Source of the DNA: Streptococcus australis | Lineage (GTDB): Bacteria > Bacillota > Bacilli > Lactobacillales > Streptococcaceae | DNA: 34,120 bases | Assembly: GCF_019930045.1 (NCBI RefSeq) | Contig: NZ_JAHZQQ010000021.1 | Location: 1 to 34,120 of the forward strand | Reading direction: 5' to 3' | Shown: positions 31,275-34,120 of the stretch, in pieces | Layout: every line of letters starts with the position of its first letter | Position numbering within the stretch: position 1 is the first letter of the stretch | Program-made: the position numbers and the translations under genes | Notes under the pieces: model-generated | Told to the model about the DNA's origin: nothing | Seen by the model: the letters and a program-made list of their open reading frames with translations, nothing else | Databases searched by the model: none

Positions 31275-34120
31275 ATGTTTTTTAAGCGTTCGAACGGTGA
31301 GTTCCGTGAAACGGATCGTGTGACTCGTTTTAAATTGATCAAGTCAGGTAAGAACTGGTTGCGTGCAGCAACTTCTAACTTTGGTCTTTTGAAAGTAATC
31401 CGCGGTCAGGTCGAAGAAACTGTTGTAGCTGAGGTTCGTGAAAATGAAGTATCAGCAACAGAAATGACAAGCCGAGGCTTGCTCAAAGGGATCGTAGCAG
31501 CAGGGGCTGTTCTTGGTGCAGCTACAGTAGCGAATACTGCTAAAGCTGACGAAACTGGATCAGCTGTAGCAACTGCATCTGAACTTTCTAGTGAAGCTCT
31601 TGTAGAGCAAGGAAGTACTGTACTTGGTACAACTTCAACTACTGAATCAACTACTGAATCTACAACAGAATCAGCAAGTGCATCAACATCAGCAAGCGCT
31701 TCAACATCTGTAAGTGTCTCTGTATCTGAGTCAGCTTCATTGAGCGAACAAGGATCTGCAGAACTTTCAGCAGCTCTTAGCGAATCAGCTGTAGCAACTG
31801 CATCTGAAGCAACTTCAGAAACAACTACAACAGCTACTAAATCTGAAGATAAAGTTGTCCTAGAACAAAACACTTCAGAAGCAGCATTGTTGAACAAGAT
31901 TGCAGGGGACTACTCAGCTACTGTTTCAGCCCCAGAAAAGAAAGCTGCTCTTGATGCAGCCATCGCTAAAGTTCAAACAGAATTGACAGCAAGCAACAGC
32001 TTGATCAACGCGAATGCATCAGCTCAATCTTATGCTGATCAACGCGAACGTTTGAGCAAGTCAGTAGATGACATGATGGCAACTTTAACTGCGGCAGGAT
32101 TTACTGGTAACACAACAGTCAATGGTGCTCCAGCAGTTTATGCACAATTGGATGCAATCTCTACTTCAAACACACTTTCAGCAGGTGTTAATGCAACTCC
32201 TGGAATGACTGATCCAAATGGTGCGAGCCTTACAGATCGTACACAAACGATTCCTTCAGGATATGCAGCTGACCCTGCTGCAAATCGCATGACATTTGGT
32301 GTATGGAATCTTTCTTCATACAACCAACTTTACAGCAAAAACTACTATGTGACGCTATCTGTAGATAAAACAAATAGCTCAAACAACCCTGAGGTTTATG
32401 TACGCTTGGTAGATAAAACTACAGGTAATGAAGTTGCTAATACAACTTTGAATTCTGCACTCTCAGGTAAAGAAGTAAATCTTGGTGACCTTTCATCTCA
32501 GAAATACTATCCATACCTTGTTTATAACAAGTCAACGGATGGTGGATCTGCAAGTGTGGATATCATTATCAAACATAACGAAGAGTTGAATCCTAGTGGT
32601 TTTGATTACAAGACTGAACAGGTCTATGACTATTTGGCGCCTGCTAACCAAGGTGAAACGAAACCAAACGTAGAGATTGGTGTCCCATCGACTAAGATGA
32701 ATCAAACAACTCACTATAAAGTAGTTGATACTGCTTCATCGACTTATAATGCCTCACGTTCAACAGCAGATACTACAACTCAAAGCTACAAACCAACTGG
32801 TAATGAGACAGAACTTGCTTCATATACTCAAACAGGAATCCAAGGTCAAAACTATACAGCTTCTAACCCACGTTCATTTGATGGTTATGTTTTGTATCAA
32901 CAAGCAGATGCTTCAACTATGTCTGGTGAGCTTGGTAACACAGTAGGAATTAAGTATGCCGAACTTAAGGGTACACGTCAACATTACTATGTGAAACGTA
33001 TTCGTGAAGTGGTTGCCAACGATGGTTCGACAGTAACAAAACTCTATGTTCTGGATCCTTCAGCAGTTTCAACTTATAATGAAGCTACAATGGGGAATAA
33101 CACAGATACGAATGGTTACACACTCGTTTACACCACTCCAGTGATTAAACCAGGTGACAAGTATATCCCATCTGCAACAAATATGGAAACAGACAAAGTT
33201 CTTGTTTCAAGTAAGAATGGTGACTACCAATTGTCAGTTTCTCCATGGCACAATCCATCTGAACCTAATAAGGGTCTTGTCTACATTACAGGTTGGTATG
33301 CGACTGGTCATTATGGCGAAGCGGATTACATGTATACTGATGAGCCAAAAGGAACTGCAAACTCAACACCTGGAGGGAACACTCAAAACGTTATCGGTGG
33401 ACGTACGAAGTATGCCTTGTTAGCAGATGGTAAGACACTTGAGACAGATTCTTTAGGTAATCCAGTGAAGACTACTGGTGGATTTGGTAACCAATACTCA
33501 CTTCCATCAGCAAGTGAAAAACCATCTGGTGATACAGTTCACTACTACCGTAAGATGACAGATTCTGAGTCAGCTTCAGAATCACAATCAAATTCTGCAT
33601 CAACTTCACAATCAGAATCAGAAGTAGTATCTAACTCACAATCTGTTTCACAATCACAATCAGAGGTAGTATCTAACTCACAATCTGTTTCACAATCACA
33701 ATCTGTTTCAGCATCTGAATCAGCATCTGAATCAGCATCAGCATCAGCATCTGAATCAGCATCTGAGTCAGCATCAGCATCAGCGTCTGAATCAGCATCA
33801 GCATCTGAATCAGCATCTGAATCAGCATCAGCATCAGCATCTGAGTCAGCATCAGTATCAGCGTCTGAATCAGCATCAGCGTCTGAATCAGCGTCTGAAT
33901 CAGCATCAGTATCAGCGTCTGAATCAGCTTCAACATCAGTAAGCCAATCAGTATCAGCATCAGCATCTGAGTCAGCATCAGCATCAGCGTCTGAATCAGC
34001 ATCAGCATCTGAATCAGCATCTGAATCAGCATCAGCATCAGCATCTGAGTCAGCATCAGTATCAACGTCTGAATCAGCATCAGCGTCTGAATCAGCGTCT
34101 GACTCAGCATCAGTATCAGC
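31275..34120 (+). CDS. Serine-rich repeat glycoprotein adhesin (3' end outside window)
   Basis: ATG 31275 follows AAGGAG (31263-31268); the frame is open to the window end (948 codons). The long N-terminal signal with [17 protein letters not shown] is the KxYKxGKxW type, with the hydrophobic core at about 71-85 and cleavage near Ala91. Such proteins are O-glycosylated in the cytoplasm and exported by the accessory SecA2/SecY2 system. Next come a short Ser-rich region (about 31636-31780), an Ala-rich helical stretch, a head domain (about 32190-33560), then the long serine-rich stalk from 33564. The type resembles Fap1/GspB/PsrP adhesins; the head sequence is not one I can name. An LPXTG end and the glycosylation/SecA2 genes are expected beyond the window. 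Confidence 0.92.
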   Translation, partial: MFFKRSNGEFRETDRVTRFKLIKSGKNWLRAATSNFGLLKVIRGQVEETVVAEVRENEVSATEMTSRGLLKGIVAAGAVLGAATVANTAKADETGSAVATASELSSEALVEQGSTVLGTTSTTESTTESTTESASASTSASASTSVSVSVSESASLSEQGSAELSAALSESAVATASEATSETTTTATKSEDKVVLEQNTSEAALLNKIAGDYSATVSAPEKKAALDAAIAKVQTELTASNSLINANASAQSYADQRERLSKSVDDMMATLTAAGFTGNTTVNGAPAVYAQLDAISTSNTLSAGVNATPGMTDPNGASLTDRTQTIPSGYAADPAANRMTFGVWNLSSYNQLYSKNYYVTLSVDKTNSSNNPEVYVRLVDKTTGNEVANTTLNSALSGKEVNLGDLSSQKYYPYLVYNKSTDGGSASVDIIIKHNEELNPSGFDYKTEQVYDYLAPANQGETKPNVEIGVPSTKMNQTTHYKVVDTASSTYNASRSTADTTTQSYKPTGNETELASYTQTGIQGQNYTASNPRSFDGYVLYQQADASTMSGELGNTVGIKYAELKGTRQHYYVKRIREVVANDGSTVTKLYVLDPSAVSTYNEATMGNNTDTNGYTLVYTTPVIKPGDKYIPSATNMETDKVLVSSKNGDYQLSVSPWHNPSEPNKGLVYITGWYATGHYGEADYMYTDEPKGTANSTPGGNTQNVIGGRTKYALLADGKTLETDSLGNPVKTTGGFGNQYSLPSASEKPSGDTVHYYRKMTDSESASESQSNSASTSQSESEVVSNSQSVSQSQSEVVSNSQSVSQSQSVSASESASESASASASESASESASASASESASASESASESASASASESASVSASESASASESASESASVSASESASTSVSQSVSASASESASASASESASASESASESASASASESASVSTSESASASESASDSASVS
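33564..34120 (+). repeat. Serine-rich repeat region 2 (start; continues beyond window)
   Basis: Degenerate [14 protein letters not shown] repeats, every second residue Ser, built from TCA/TCT, GCA and GAA codons. An initial [18 protein letters not shown] block appears twice. The region is the glycosylated stalk, and its length is likely to vary between strains and to be misassembled by short reads. Confidence 0.95.

Noticed and set aside
33673..34110. Open - strand frame of Met/Leu/Ile/Gln repeats at the window end
   Set aside because: It is an antisense shadow of the serine-rich codon repeats, with no independent coding signals.

Overview
The window comes from a low-to-mid GC Firmicute and fits an oral Streptococcus of the mitis/sanguinis type. 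The evidence is the gene content: dut-histidine phosphatase-radA behind a ComX box, rnjB-estA as in pneumococcus, gltX, YSIRK/LPXTG adhesins, and a serine-rich repeat protein with a KxYKxGKxW-type signal. Species cannot be fixed from the sequence alone. All supported genes lie on the + strand.

Layout. 1-3069 is the 3' end of an LPXTG protein made of FctA-like and CnaB-like repeats. 3226-3915 is a class I glutamine amidotransferase-like hydrolase. 4065-6491 is a late-competence operon (dut, a histidine phosphatase, radA) with a perfect TACGAATA box and a tandem hairpin insulator upstream; radA appears to start at ATC. An AIM24-like protein and a beta-carbonic anhydrase follow, each with its own promoter. 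8185-23749 is an adhesin island: a huge FctA-repeat adhesin split by a -1 frameshift at two A7 tracts, a YSIRK protein with a beta-helix adhesin domain and no LPXTG anchor, and a mucin-binding-repeat LPXTG protein. 23918-25539 encodes the permease and ATPase of an ABC importer without its binding protein. 25570-26017 is an orphan transcription unit of about 410 nt that looks like a structured RNA. After a small unknown gene and an intergenic repeat element come rnjB (RNase J2), estA and gltX. From 31275 to the window end runs the 5' part of a serine-rich repeat adhesin.

How it fits together. About two thirds of the window encodes surface proteins that share exchangeable parts: YSIRK signals, FctA isopeptide domains, MucBP/Muc_B2 modules, a nearly identical sorting signal, and one head domain found both in a Sec/sortase adhesin and in the SRR adhesin that should use the accessory Sec route. 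The housekeeping genes between them keep their own promoters and terminators. The items most worth a second look are the frameshift at 8544-8559, the shared head domain, the unassigned RNA at 25605-26017, the anchorless adhesin, and the ATC start of radA.
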